A stretch of 56,909 bases of DNA from UBA1359 sp035411265 (lineage in GTDB: Bacteria; Patescibacteriota; Patescibacteriia; Patescibacteriales; Patescibacteriaceae). Location of the stretch: positions 1 to 56,909 of the forward strand of contig DAONSQ010000001.1 of NCBI GenBank assembly GCA_035411265.1. The letters are read 5' to 3'. Every line of letters starts with the position of its first letter. Within the stretch, counting starts at the first letter, position 1. Made by a program: the position numbers and the translations under genes. The notes beneath the pieces were generated by a model. The model ran no database searches. It had not been told where the DNA came from and saw only the letters and a list, made by a program, of their open reading frames with translations. Positions 1 through 9,630 of this stretch are shown here, in pieces.

Positions 1-1
1 C

Positions 2-2038
2 AAGAATTTTCAACAAGCGACTGCTGAATACAGTGCTGAAGCAATTACCGTCCTCGAGGGTCTGGAGCCGATCCGCAAACGTCCAGGCATGTATATTGGC
101 TCAACTTCATCAACTGGTCTTCATCATTTAATCTGGGAAGTTGCCGATAATAGTTTCGACGAAGTCATGGCTAATTATGCTGATTATGTCGAAATAACCC
201 TACTCGATAACGGTATGGTTGAGGTTTGCGACAATGGTCGCGGTATTCCAGTTGATATTCATAAAGTAACTGGCGTTTCCGCTCTCGAAACGGTTATGAC
301 CAAGCTTCATGCTGGTGGTAAATTTGGCGGTAGCGGTTATAAAATTTCCGGTGGTTTGCATGGTGTCGGCGTTTCTGTTGTTAATGCTCTAAGTACTTAC
401 CTCAAGGCCACTGTTTATCGTGATGGCGCTGTTTGGGAACAAGAGTATGAATGCGGCAAACCAATGGGTCCAGTTAAAAAAGTTGGTAAAACCGATCCTG
501 ACCGTCATGGCACAACTATTACCTTTAAACCAGACGGCACTATTTTTGATACCACCGATTTTAAATGGGGCACTATTTTAGACCATTTCAGACAACAGAC
601 CTATTTAACTAAAGGCGTTAAGGTCAAACTGCATGATCGCCGGCCGCATCATTGTCAAAAAAATTATACTTTTTATTTTGAAGGTGGCATTCGTTCTTAT
701 ATTCGCAGTCTAAATCGCAATAATCAGGTTAAGAATGAAACAGTTTTTTATATTGAAAAAGAAGTTGAAGATAACAAAGTTGAAATTGCTCTACAATATA
801 ACGATGGCTACAATGAAACCGTTCTAGCTTTTGCTAACAACATTATTAATCCCGAAGGCGGGACTCACCTAGTTGGCTTTCGCACTGCTTTAACTCGTGT
901 TTTAAACAATTATGCTCGAGCTAAAAACCTACTTAAAGAAAAAGACGAGAATCTAACCGGTGATGATGTTCGTGAAGGTTTAGTTTCAATTATTAGCGTC
1001 AAGCTGCCAAACCCACAATTTGAAGGCCAAACTAAAGGCAAACTTGGCAATGCTGAAATTAAAGGCTGTGTTGAACAAGTCTGCAGTGAAGCTTTGAGTA
1101 TCTTTTTAGAAGAACACCCTAAAGAAGCTGAACAAATTATTGCCAAATGTTTTCTATCAGCTCAAGCTCGTATTGCCGCTCGCACTGCTCGTACTGCTAT
1201 TTTACGTAAAAGTGCTTTAGACGGAGCCACTCTACCTGGTAAATTAGCTGATTGTTCTAGTCGTAAGGCTGAAGATTGTGAATTATTTATTGTTGAGGGT
1301 GATAGTGCCGGCGGTAGTGCTAAGCAAGGCCGCGATCGTCGTTTTCAAGCAATTCTACCATTACGTGGCAAAATTCTAAACGTTGAAAGAGCTCGTTTAG
1401 ACAAGATGCTTGAAAACAATGAAATCAAAAACATGGTCATTGCTTTAGGTACCAATATTGACGACCAATTTGATGTCAGTCGACTACGTTATCATCGCAT
1501 TGTTATCATGACTGATGCCGATGTTGATGGCGCCCATATTCGAACCTTGCTACTGACTTTATTTTTCCGTCACTTTACTCCTCTAGTTAATGAGGGACAC
1601 CTCTATATTGCTCAACCACCACTTTATCAGATTAAAAAAGGTGCTGCGGTTCGCTACGCTTACAGTGATGAAGAAAAGGATAAAATCGTAACAGAATTCG
1701 GCGGTTCAACTGTTGAAGCTATTATTAGTGAAGAAGATGACGAAGATGTTACTGAAGCCACCAAAGAAAGCGAAAAAGACGAAGAAAATGAAAGCAAAGC
1801 CAAAGAACCAAAAGCAGTTCGCTTACACATTCAACGATACAAGGGTCTTGGTGAAATGAATCCAGAACAACTTTGGGAAACCACTATGAATCCAGAAAAT
1901 CGCGTCTTAAAACAAGTTAGTGTTGAAGACGCTGCCCTAGCTAATGAAATTTTCGAAATGCTTATGGGCGATGAAGTGGCTCCCCGCAAAAACTTTATCC
2001 AAACTCATGCTAAAAAAGTTACTAATCTTGATATTTAA
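2..2038 (+). CDS. gyrB: DNA gyrase subunit B (5'-truncated by window edge)
   Basis: ATPase subunit of the type II topoisomerase that introduces negative supercoils. The reading frame is open from base 2, upstream of the first ATG at base 89, and already encodes the conserved AITVLEGLEPIRKRPGMYIG segment, so the true start lies outside the window and 678 residues are visible. In order: GHKL ATPase (EVADNSFDE, GRGIPVD, GGLHGVG), transducer domain, TOPRIM (VEGDSAGGSAKQGRDR, then DADVDGAH) and the GyrB tail (QRYKGLGEMNPEQLWETTM, closer to GyrB than ParE). Odd: a strongly acidic, Lys/Glu-rich insertion near bases 1720-1815, just before the QRYKGLG motif. It is followed by a bidirectional-looking terminator and converges on the next gene. 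Confidence 0.97.
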   Translation, partial: KNFQQATAEYSAEAITVLEGLEPIRKRPGMYIGSTSSTGLHHLIWEVADNSFDEVMANYADYVEITLLDNGMVEVCDNGRGIPVDIHKVTGVSALETVMTKLHAGGKFGGSGYKISGGLHGVGVSVVNALSTYLKATVYRDGAVWEQEYECGKPMGPVKKVGKTDPDRHGTTITFKPDGTIFDTTDFKWGTILDHFRQQTYLTKGVKVKLHDRRPHHCQKNYTFYFEGGIRSYIRSLNRNNQVKNETVFYIEKEVEDNKVEIALQYNDGYNETVLAFANNIINPEGGTHLVGFRTALTRVLNNYARAKNLLKEKDENLTGDDVREGLVSIISVKLPNPQFEGQTKGKLGNAEIKGCVEQVCSEALSIFLEEHPKEAEQIIAKCFLSAQARIAARTARTAILRKSALDGATLPGKLADCSSRKAEDCELFIVEGDSAGGSAKQGRDRRFQAILPLRGKILNVERARLDKMLENNEIKNMVIALGTNIDDQFDVSRLRYHRIVIMTDADVDGAHIRTLLLTLFFRHFTPLVNEGHLYIAQPPLYQIKKGAAVRYAYSDEEKDKIVTEFGGSTVEAIISEEDDEDVTEATKESEKDEENESKAKEPKAVRLHIQRYKGLGEMNPEQLWETTMNPENRVLKQVSVEDAALANEIFEMLMGDEVAPRKNFIQTHAKKVTNLDI

Positions 2039-2053
2039 AAATTCTTCTTTACA

Positions 2054-2090
2054 TAAAATAAAACTGCGGCTAAGCCGCAGTTTTATTTTA
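2054..2090. terminator. Bidirectional intrinsic terminator between convergent genes
   Basis: A 16-bp perfect inverted repeat (2055-2070 against 2074-2089, three-base loop, one further flanking T-A pair) with a GC-rich core CTGCGGC and A/T-rich outer arms, which supply a T-tract on both strands. It lies 16 bases after the gyrB stop and 22 bases before the 3' end of the convergent minus-strand gene, so it can end both transcripts. Confidence 0.9.
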
Positions 2091-2111
2091 TCGAAAAAAT
2101 CTATAATAATC

Positions 2112-3722
2112 TTATCGACCTAGTTTTAAATTAATCTTATCAGTCCCAGGAACTTTATTTAAAAAACTTGGATGCCAATCAGTTTTATATTTAATCAAAT
2201 TAGTTTGATTGTTTAAATAATTGTCTAATTGTTTACGGCTCATACCAACCAAGTCTTTCTCATTAATTAACTGTTCTGGACGATTAAAAGCCAAATTACT
2301 GCTATAACTAATTTCTAGTTGGGCCTGATGCTGTTCTGGTGCCCAACTAATTAAGCGATAGCTAAGCGATTGCTTGTTAATAACTGCCGCTGGATTATTT
2401 TGATCAATCAAGCTATTCTCAATTGTTTCCTGATTAACAATCGCGGCTCCAATAGTTGCTTTGATTGCAACTGTAAAATCAGCTTTATTCTCGCCAGCTT
2501 TAGCATTGACACTAACTGGCCAATTATTTTCATCAGTCCAATAAATAACAGTTTCCGAACCAATTTCTGGGGCAATTTTATCTTTAGCTTGTTGCATTGC
2601 CATGCTTTTGGCCTGAGCAATAGCCTGATCAATGTCGTAAACTGTCACCACTGGCTTGCTAGCAACTTGATAATTTATTGGTTGTTCAGCAATAGCGTAA
2701 ATCTTTTCTTGCAATCCAGCCCAAAGACCAGGGATCGTGAATTTAGTTTGAACGCCAATAGCATTTTCGGCTTTGACACTGTCAGCATAGACATTAGCCG
2801 TTACCCTTCCACCAGCCGGAACATTAACATAATCTTTAAGACGATATAAAACACCGCTACTAGTGATTAATCTAGTTGTTGCTCTAAGCGGCTGATCTTT
2901 ACCAGTTTCGTTAATCAAAACTACTTGACCGGCTAAAGTTGCCTCTCCAGTTGTTTGTTCTTGACCAGTAGCTAAAAAAGTCTGCTTATATTCAACAGTT
3001 TCTTGAATAAATTTACTCGGCAGAGCTTCAGCACCAACCGGAGCACTGTCAGTTAAATTAATCGTCTTATTAATTGTCTGGACATCGCTAGCTGGAAATA
3101 AAGTAATATCAACTCTAACCAAAGAATAATAAGACATCGCCAAAACCACGATAGCAATTAAGCCTAAAAAGAAAAAAGCTAAACGACGATAAAGACGGCT
3201 AGAATTTTGTTCTGGTTCCAGCTCAACTTCTTCCAACCATTCAGCTTCATCAATCATTTCTGGTTCTTCTTCAAAAACATGTTGTTCAATTGGATAATCT
3301 TCAAGATTGCCACTAGGCATTGTTTCTTCAACTGGTGTCTCGCGAGCTTCTTCCCAAACTGTAAATTCTTGCTCAGTTACTAAAGGCTGATTAGTGACTA
3401 CTACCACCTGTGGCTGTGCTGGCGCCTTTTTCTTAACCGGCGCTAAAGCTTTTTTAGTAATTGATTTAGTCTTATTTATCGACTTAGCTTTAATTGCTGG
3501 TTTAGTCTTGGCAACTGGCTTAGTCTTGACTTCAATCTTCTTGGCCGGCTTAACTACTGTTTTAGCCATTGTTTTTTTAACTGGTTTTACCACTGATTTA
3601 GTGGTTGTTTTTTTAGTAGTCATTTTAGCAGGACGAACCTTAGGTGGACGGCCAGCCAAACGACGAGCTGGTTGCTTGGCCGACTGCTGGCGCGACACAA
3701 CCGCTGATTTTTTTTGAGGCAT
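2112..3722 (-). CDS. One-pass membrane protein with basic Lys/Ala/Pro-rich N-terminus and large outside domain
   Basis: Function unknown. Of 536 residues, about the first 115 are low-complexity and very basic, with many repeats such as KPVKK, KPAKK and TKSI. Residues of roughly 120-175 are acidic (EEPEMIDEAEWLEEVELEPE). One membrane helix follows (AFFFLGLIAIVVLAMSYYSL), then about 330 residues predicted outside the cell. The outside part has a stretch of the type G.V.L.NETGKDQPLRATTRL, then VPAGGRV and KFTIPGL; I recall this pattern from CPR proteins annotated as baseplate-J-like, but that is memory and not a search. The charge order fits a cytoplasmic tail that could bind nucleic acid or another polyanion. 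An AT-rich minus-strand TATAAT (near 3749-3754, overlapping the dnaE 3' end) may be its promoter. Confidence 0.75.
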   Translation of the reverse strand: MPQKKSAVVSRQQSAKQPARRLAGRPPKVRPAKMTTKKTTTKSVVKPVKKTMAKTVVKPAKKIEVKTKPVAKTKPAIKAKSINKTKSITKKALAPVKKKAPAQPQVVVVTNQPLVTEQEFTVWEEARETPVEETMPSGNLEDYPIEQHVFEEEPEMIDEAEWLEEVELEPEQNSSRLYRRLAFFFLGLIAIVVLAMSYYSLVRVDITLFPASDVQTINKTINLTDSAPVGAEALPSKFIQETVEYKQTFLATGQEQTTGEATLAGQVVLINETGKDQPLRATTRLITSSGVLYRLKDYVNVPAGGRVTANVYADSVKAENAIGVQTKFTIPGLWAGLQEKIYAIAEQPINYQVASKPVVTVYDIDQAIAQAKSMAMQQAKDKIAPEIGSETVIYWTDENNWPVSVNAKAGENKADFTVAIKATIGAAIVNQETIENSLIDQNNPAAVINKQSLSYRLISWAPEQHQAQLEISYSSNLAFNRPEQLINEKDLVGMSRKQLDNYLNNQTNLIKYKTDWHPSFLNKVPGTDKINLKLGR

Positions 3723-3756
3723 AAAATAATTTAATAATTTTCTATCTATATTATAC

Positions 3757-6700
3757 CTAAAATCTCACCTTTCCTGCAAATTTTGCCATCAAGTCACTTA
3801 ATAGCTTTGGTTGACGATCAACCTGAAAGCCAGTTGCTATAAGCTTTTTATCACCATTTAGATTGATTTCTAAGAATACCTGGTTGCTGCCCGGATATTG
3901 CAGAAGTATCTCTTTTAATAAAACTAATTCCTCTTGGCTAAATTCACTATTTAAAATTAAATTCAAAGGATCAGGCAAGCTATTAGCTGGACCAGTTATT
4001 ACTGGACCACTCGGCCGTGACTCTTCCTTCACTCCCCAACTGCCATTTCGCACCTTCTTTTTGGCACCTGGTAATTCACGAAAAGCTGCCAACTGGTCTG
4101 GTAAATTATCCAAGGTTAGATAGATTGCCTTTTCGGCTAAAATTTTTCGTTCATTATCTTTATCTGAAATGGTTCCTTGGCATAAAACCGCCTGGCCATC
4201 GCGCCAAACCTCAGCGGTTGCTGCGAGCAAAGTTGGAAAAACAATCACTTCAGTACTGCTGGTATCATCCTCTAATTTAACAAACAACATTGACTGATTA
4301 GCTCTAGTCATAATCTTTTTACTACTAGCCACCATACCGCCAATAATTACAGTTTGTTCATTGGAAAATTTAGACAAATCTCTAATTGGCGTTACTGTTG
4401 CCTCTAGCTGCTTACGATAATCAACAAACGGATGTTCAGTAATATAAAGCCCTAAAAGCTCTCGCTCCCAAGCCAGCTTAGTTTGACGATCAATCAGTGG
4501 CGCCGGTTCTAAACGAAGTGGCGGATGCTCAATACCGCCAACTCCAGCAAATAAGCTATTCTGGCCGCTCAATCTATTTTGATTAATATCTTTATTATAT
4601 TTCAAAATAATTTCAATATTTTGCAGTAACTGCTGACGATCCAGCCATTCATCAAAAGCACCGGCTTTTATTAAACTTTCCAAAGATTTGCGATTGAGAT
4701 CTTTGTCAGTCACTCTTTGCAAGAAATCAGCCATGTCTTTATATTGGCCATTAGCCTTACGCTCATCTTTAATTACTTGAGCAATGTGCTCGCCAACATT
4801 TTTAATAGCCAAAAGACCAAAACGGATAGTTGGATGGTCAACTAATTTTTCATCAACTACCGTAAAAGAATCAAATGATTGATTGATATCAGGCTGACAA
4901 ACCTCAATCCCCATATGGCGGCACTCTTCAATCTCAATCGCTACCCGATCACTATTTTGCTGATCAGCTGCTAATAATGCTGCCATAAAAGCTGTCGGAT
5001 AATTAGCTTTAAGATAAGCTGTCTGATAAGCCACCATGGCATAGCAGGCTGCATGTGAACGATTAAAACCATAACCAGCAAATGGCTCAATAAACGAGAA
5101 GACTTTTTCCGCCAAAGCTCCATCAATACCATTCCCAACACAACCAGCAATAAACTTTTCTTTTTGCTCTGCCAGCAGTTTAACAATCTTCTTACCCATA
5201 GCCTTACGAAGCACATCGGCTTGCCCCATAGTAAAACCAGCCAAACTACGAGCAATTTGCATAACCTGCTCCTGATAAATAGCCACACCATAAGTCCTCG
5301 ATAAAATCGGTTCTAATTTCGGATGTAAATATTGCGGCTTTTTAACACCGTGCTTGCCAGCAATATAATCAGGAATCCACTCCATCGGACCAGGACGATA
5401 CAAAGCCACCATAGCAATAATGTCTTCCAAATTATTCGGCTTCAAGTCGCGCAAATAGCGCTTCATGCCAGAAGATTCAAACTGAAAAACACCAGTCGTT
5501 TCACCATCCTGAAAAAGCTTGAATGATTTCTCATCATCTAGGGGAATATTATTAATATCAATCTCAACTCCGGTTGTAGCTTTAATGATTCGAATGGCTG
5601 ATTCAATAATGGTAAGATTCTTCAAACCCAAAAAGTCCATTTTAAGCAAACCTAAATCTTCCACTGGATGCAGTGAGTACTGACAGACGATTGATTTATC
5701 CGCCGATGAAGCATGCTGAATCGGTGTGTATTCAGTTAATGGATCTTTAGTAATTAAAATACCGCAAGCATGGGTTGAGGAGTGTCTGGCACAACCCTCG
5801 AGCCGCAAAGCATAATCAATAATTTGCTTGGCTTGCGGATCTTGTTTATAGATCTGTTTAAGTTCTGGCACCTGCTCCAAAGCTTCTGGCAATTTCGTCA
5901 TCATCGGAATCATCTTGGCCAGTTTATCACAATAATCATAACTAACATCCAAAACACGGCCAATATCACGCACTGCCATACGGGCAGCCATAGTTCCAAA
6001 GGTCATAATCTGCGAAACATGATCACGGCCATATTTTTGCGCCACATATTCAATCACATCTTCACGACGAACATCAGCAAAATCAGTATCAATATCAGGC
6101 ATCGAAATACGCTCCGGATTTAAGAAACGCTCAAAAAGCAAATCATATTTAATCGGACAAAGTTCAGTAATACCAATTAGATAACAAACTAAAGATCCGG
6201 CCGCGCTACCACGACCTGGTCCAACAACAATGCCATTATCTTTCGACCAATTAATAAAATCAGCGACGATCAGAAAATAATCTGGAAAACCCATCTTGGC
6301 AATAATTTCCAGTTCATAATCCATTCTTTCTCGATAAACCTGATCGATTTCTTCGTAAATCTGGCCATAACGCTTAACCAAACCCTCTAAGCAAAGCTGG
6401 CGTAAATAATCTTGAGCTGTCAGCCCTGCCGGAACCTCAAAAACCGGTAACAATACCTGCCCCATTTCTAAATCTAAATCACACTGTTCGGCAATTTTTA
6501 AGGTATTACTAATCGCTTCTGGCGTTTCCGAAAAAACAGCTGCCATATCCTCGGCCGACCGGAAAGAACAATCAATATCCAGCATGCTCATTCTAGCTGT
6601 TTCACTCTTTTTGCGTTTAGTTTGCAGGCAAAGCAAAACATCCTGAACATCTTTGTCAGTTCCCCTTAAATAATGAACATCATTAGTCGCTACCAAAGGA

Positions 6701-7302
6701 ATGCCGGTTTCTTGAGAGATACGAATCAAGCCTTCATTAGCAATCGCCTGTTCCGGCAAGCTAGGATTGTCCTGGAGTTCTAAATAATAATTACCTTCAC
6801 CAAATAAATTTAGATATTCTAAAGCTCGCTCTTTGGCTTGCTCATAACGATCAGATACAATTAGCCGCGGAATTTCTCCAGCCAAACAAGCGCTCATGGC
6901 GATTAAGCCATCACTATACTGACAAAGAGTTTCCCAATCAATACGCGGCTTATAATAAAAGCCTTCCAAATGAGCAATACTAACTAACTTCAAAAGATTA
7001 TGATAGCCAGTCTGATTTTTAGCCAGTAGTACCAAATGATAATTACGCTCATTTTGGCTACTCTTGTCATGGCGCGAACCAGGCGCCAAATAAGTTTCCA
7101 CCCCGATAATTGGTTTAATGCCAGCTTTTTTACACTTTTGGTAAAACTCAACCACGCCGTACATAACCCCGTGATCGGTTAAAGCAACAGCGGGAGCATT
7201 ATCAGCCTTGGCCATCTCGACTAATTCGTCAATTTTACCTAAACCATCCAGTAAAGAATAGTGGCTATGAACATGAAGATGGACAAAAGACTGATTGGAC
7301 AT
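3757..7302 (-). CDS. dnaE: DNA polymerase III alpha subunit
   Basis: Catalytic subunit of the replicative polymerase. Its 1181 residues match the usual DnaE length. The N-terminal PHP domain keeps its metal-ligand motifs (HLHVHSHYSLLDG, LTDHGVMYG, NDVHYL). The C-family palm follows with GPGRGSAAGSLVCYLIGIT and the catalytic PDIDTDF, then MDFLGLKNL. A helix-hairpin-helix region (LNRKSLESLIKAGAFD) and an OB-fold (TVIIGGMVASSKKIMTRANQ) complete it. The start is the ATG before SNQSFVHLHVHSHYS. It ends with TAG. Its promoter overlaps the terminator of the upstream glycosyltransferase gene. Confidence 0.97.
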   Translation of the reverse strand: MSNQSFVHLHVHSHYSLLDGLGKIDELVEMAKADNAPAVALTDHGVMYGVVEFYQKCKKAGIKPIIGVETYLAPGSRHDKSSQNERNYHLVLLAKNQTGYHNLLKLVSIAHLEGFYYKPRIDWETLCQYSDGLIAMSACLAGEIPRLIVSDRYEQAKERALEYLNLFGEGNYYLELQDNPSLPEQAIANEGLIRISQETGIPLVATNDVHYLRGTDKDVQDVLLCLQTKRKKSETARMSMLDIDCSFRSAEDMAAVFSETPEAISNTLKIAEQCDLDLEMGQVLLPVFEVPAGLTAQDYLRQLCLEGLVKRYGQIYEEIDQVYRERMDYELEIIAKMGFPDYFLIVADFINWSKDNGIVVGPGRGSAAGSLVCYLIGITELCPIKYDLLFERFLNPERISMPDIDTDFADVRREDVIEYVAQKYGRDHVSQIMTFGTMAARMAVRDIGRVLDVSYDYCDKLAKMIPMMTKLPEALEQVPELKQIYKQDPQAKQIIDYALRLEGCARHSSTHACGILITKDPLTEYTPIQHASSADKSIVCQYSLHPVEDLGLLKMDFLGLKNLTIIESAIRIIKATTGVEIDINNIPLDDEKSFKLFQDGETTGVFQFESSGMKRYLRDLKPNNLEDIIAMVALYRPGPMEWIPDYIAGKHGVKKPQYLHPKLEPILSRTYGVAIYQEQVMQIARSLAGFTMGQADVLRKAMGKKIVKLLAEQKEKFIAGCVGNGIDGALAEKVFSFIEPFAGYGFNRSHAACYAMVAYQTAYLKANYPTAFMAALLAADQQNSDRVAIEIEECRHMGIEVCQPDINQSFDSFTVVDEKLVDHPTIRFGLLAIKNVGEHIAQVIKDERKANGQYKDMADFLQRVTDKDLNRKSLESLIKAGAFDEWLDRQQLLQNIEIILKYNKDINQNRLSGQNSLFAGVGGIEHPPLRLEPAPLIDRQTKLAWERELLGLYITEHPFVDYRKQLEATVTPIRDLSKFSNEQTVIIGGMVASSKKIMTRANQSMLFVKLEDDTSSTEVIVFPTLLAATAEVWRDGQAVLCQGTISDKDNERKILAEKAIYLTLDNLPDQLAAFRELPGAKKKVRNGSWGVKEESRPSGPVITGPANSLPDPLNLILNSEFSQEELVLLKEILLQYPGSNQVFLEINLNGDKKLIATGFQVDRQPKLLSDLMAKFAGKVRF

Positions 7303-7344
7303 GAGGGGAAATTCAAAAATTAAACTGCCTATTAAGCTACCTTT

Positions 7345-7373
7345 AGTATAACAAAAAAGACCCGTTTTGTCAG
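7345..7373 (-). promoter_or_regulatory. Promoter of dnaE
   Basis: On the minus strand, CTGACA (7368-7373) and TATACT (7345-7350) are spaced by 17 bases, 43 bases before the dnaE ATG. The -35 box sits in the loop of the terminator that ends the upstream operon, so the two signals share the same bases. Confidence 0.6.
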
Positions 7374-7380
7374 GGTCTTT
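7353..7380 (-). terminator. Intrinsic terminator of the glycosyltransferase operon
   Basis: On the minus strand, AAAGACCC, a nine-base loop, GGGTCTTT and then more T's, beginning right after the stop codon of the upstream GT4 gene (stop at 7382-7384). The 8-bp stem with its T-tract is a standard intrinsic terminator. Confidence 0.85.
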
Positions 7381-7381
7381 C

Positions 7382-8518
7382 TTATTTTTTTAATAGTTGC
7401 CAGTAAGCCTCAGCCGTCTTTTGCCAACTAAACTTAGCGGCTACTTTTTGCCCAGCTAAACCAAGTTCTTCAGCTAAATTTTTATCAGAAAAAATTTGTT
7501 CTATCGCTCGAGCAATAGCTTGACTATCCGCTGGATCAATCATTATCGCTGCACCAGCAACTACTTCTGGTAAGGCAGTCACGCTCGAAGTAATGACTGG
7601 TCGACCGGTTGCCATCCCTTCTAAAGCTGGTAAACCAAAACCTTCATAAAAAGAAGGATAGATTAAAGCGCTAGCTAAATTATAAACCGCTGGCAAATCA
7701 GCCGCTGGCAAATAGCCTAACCATTTAATATTTTTCTGATTAATCGCCTTTTTCCAAGCATTTCTAGCTTGACCATGGCGCCAACCCTGCCCACCAGCAA
7801 TTATCAACTGACAATCCTGCAAATCAGGACGGCGACTCAATAAGTTATCAAAACCCTTGATAACTGTGGCTAAATTTTTGCGCGGTTCAAAAGTGGCTAA
7901 CGATAAAATATATCTATCAGGCAAATTATATTTTTGCTTAATCGGCAATAATTCAGCTTGTTTTAATGGCCGAAATTGCTCACCAACCGCTGAATAAATA
8001 ACTTCAATTTTATTTTCCGGCACACCCAAAAGCTCTTGTAAATCTCGCTTGGTATTTTCCGAAATAGCTACAATCTTATTTACTCGCTCAACTAATTTTT
8101 GAAGCCTCAAGCTAGCATGCCACAGTCTTTGGCGACCAGAAAAAAATTCCGGCTGACGTAAAAATGACAAATCATGAATCGTTAAAACCGTCGGGGTTTG
8201 TCCTGAAAGCGGTGTAAAATTAAAATGTGGTAAGAGCCAAACATCAGCCTTAATTTGCTGATCCAAAAATGGCCGATTAAATAAAGTCGCTAAAATATTA
8301 ACCAATTTGTTAGGTCTCTTAAACTGCCGCCAACAAACATTTGGTTGATCAGCTAAATAAAGCCAATTGTCTGGCTTTTTCTTCCAGCTACTATAAAATA
8401 AAACCCACTCGACTTCCGGGTGAGCTTTGATTAAAGCCTCAATCAAACGACCAGTATACTCAGGAATACCGCTAATTTGGCGAGCTAACAATGGACGAAC
8501 ATCAACGGCTATCCGCAT
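7382..8518 (-). CDS. Glycosyltransferase family 4 (GT-B)
   Basis: Transfers a sugar from an activated donor during surface-glycan synthesis; the exact sugar cannot be told. Its 378 residues begin MRIAVDVRPLL and the N-terminal half contains the acceptor-side ISGIPEYTGRLIEAL. The C-terminal GT4 donor site has YILSLATFEPRKNLATVIK, WLGYLPAADLPAVYNLASAL and the EX7E motif in YEGFGLPALEGMATG. It resembles mannosyl/rhamnosyltransferases of polysaccharide clusters. It is the last gene of a unit of three (PGT, GT4, GT4) with gaps of only 2-3 bases, which implies one transcript and translational coupling. Confidence 0.92.
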   Translation of the reverse strand: MRIAVDVRPLLARQISGIPEYTGRLIEALIKAHPEVEWVLFYSSWKKKPDNWLYLADQPNVCWRQFKRPNKLVNILATLFNRPFLDQQIKADVWLLPHFNFTPLSGQTPTVLTIHDLSFLRQPEFFSGRQRLWHASLRLQKLVERVNKIVAISENTKRDLQELLGVPENKIEVIYSAVGEQFRPLKQAELLPIKQKYNLPDRYILSLATFEPRKNLATVIKGFDNLLSRRPDLQDCQLIIAGGQGWRHGQARNAWKKAINQKNIKWLGYLPAADLPAVYNLASALIYPSFYEGFGLPALEGMATGRPVITSSVTALPEVVAGAAIMIDPADSQAIARAIEQIFSDKNLAEELGLAGQKVAAKFSWQKTAEAYWQLLKK

Positions 8519-8521
8519 ATC

Positions 8522-9628
8522 TTATTGATTCCTAAAATCGAGAAGCGCTTGTTCAACAAAAGTTCGGAATTGCTTTTCAAATTCTTGACGAGAGAACTCT
8601 TCCGCTCTTTGCCTAATTGCAGCCGCATTAAAATTAATTTCTTTAAATTTTTCTAAAGCTTCTTTCAAAGAATTAACTGTTTGTTCTGGAAAAAGTAAGC
8701 CGGTTTGCCCGTCAATTATAGTTTCCATGGCACCGCCTTTAGCATAAGCAATTACTGGACGACCAGCCGCCATCGCTTCAACCACCGTAATACCAAAATC
8801 CTCTTCTTGCGGGTTAATAAAAGCCTGGGCTCCACGATAAAGCTCAATCTTTTCAGCTTCGCTGACTCGGCCTAAAAATTCAATATTAGTTTGACCTTCA
8901 GCGATTTTCTTTAAACGGGCCAAATCAACGCCATCACCAAAAATCTTAAGTGGCCAACCTAATATTTTAAAAGCCTCAACAATCAAATCAAACCGCTTAT
9001 AAGTAACAATTCGTCCACCAGCTAAAAAATACCGCCCTTCTCCTGTCGCTAGAGTTATTTTATCAGTATCAACTGGCGGATAAATGACTTGACTCGTGCG
9101 GCCATAATATTTTTTAATCCTCTTTTGGACAGTTTTGGAATTGGCAATAAAATAATCCACCCGATCAGCTGACTGGCGATCCCAAAGCCGCAAATAATTT
9201 AAAAATAAAGAAACGATTTTCTTTAAAAACTTATTATAATGAAGCTCGGCAATATATTTATGAGTATAATCCCAAAGATAACGCGTTGGCGTATGGCAAT
9301 AACAAATATGAGGTACATCGGTTGTCGTAATTACCCCTTTGGCAAAAGCGCTAGCATCAGAAATCACCAAATCATAATCAGATAAATCAAAAAATTCGAC
9401 CGCCATTGGCATAAACGGCAAAAACCACTGATAATGTTTAACTCCCCCGGGAACTCTCTGGATAAAAGAAGTCTTGATGGTGCGACCGGAAAAATATTTA
9501 TCCGCATGCTTTTTTTCGTAAAGCAAAGTATAAATATCGGCTTGCGGATACATTTCAGCAATTACCTTGAGCACTTTCTCGGCGCCACCGTCTTGCGCTA
9601 AATGATCATGAATTAAAGCAATTTTCAT
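8522..9628 (-). CDS. Glycosyltransferase family 4, WbaZ/mannosyltransferase-like
   Basis: A second GT-B enzyme of the surface-polysaccharide operon. Its 368 residues begin MKIALIHDHLAQDGGAEKVL, the GGAE loop typical of the WbaZ-like GT4 subgroup, followed by HICYCHTPTRYLWDY. The donor half has FLAGGRIVTYKRFDLIVEAF, IEFLGRVSEAEKIELY and the catalytic EX7E in EEDFGITVVEAMAAG. The substrate is probably a nucleotide-activated hexose such as GDP-mannose (family inference). It lies 3 bases downstream of the glycosylphosphotransferase and 3 bases upstream of the next GT4. Confidence 0.92.
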   Translation of the reverse strand: MKIALIHDHLAQDGGAEKVLKVIAEMYPQADIYTLLYEKKHADKYFSGRTIKTSFIQRVPGGVKHYQWFLPFMPMAVEFFDLSDYDLVISDASAFAKGVITTTDVPHICYCHTPTRYLWDYTHKYIAELHYNKFLKKIVSLFLNYLRLWDRQSADRVDYFIANSKTVQKRIKKYYGRTSQVIYPPVDTDKITLATGEGRYFLAGGRIVTYKRFDLIVEAFKILGWPLKIFGDGVDLARLKKIAEGQTNIEFLGRVSEAEKIELYRGAQAFINPQEEDFGITVVEAMAAGRPVIAYAKGGAMETIIDGQTGLLFPEQTVNSLKEALEKFKEINFNAAAIRQRAEEFSRQEFEKQFRTFVEQALLDFRNQ

Positions 9629-9630
9629 AT

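Noticed and set aside
3394..3717. Hydrophobic plus-strand frame opposite the basic Lys/Ala region
   Set aside because: Antisense of Lys/Ala/Pro codons gives Phe/Leu/Gly/Ala runs; no promoter or ribosome site.
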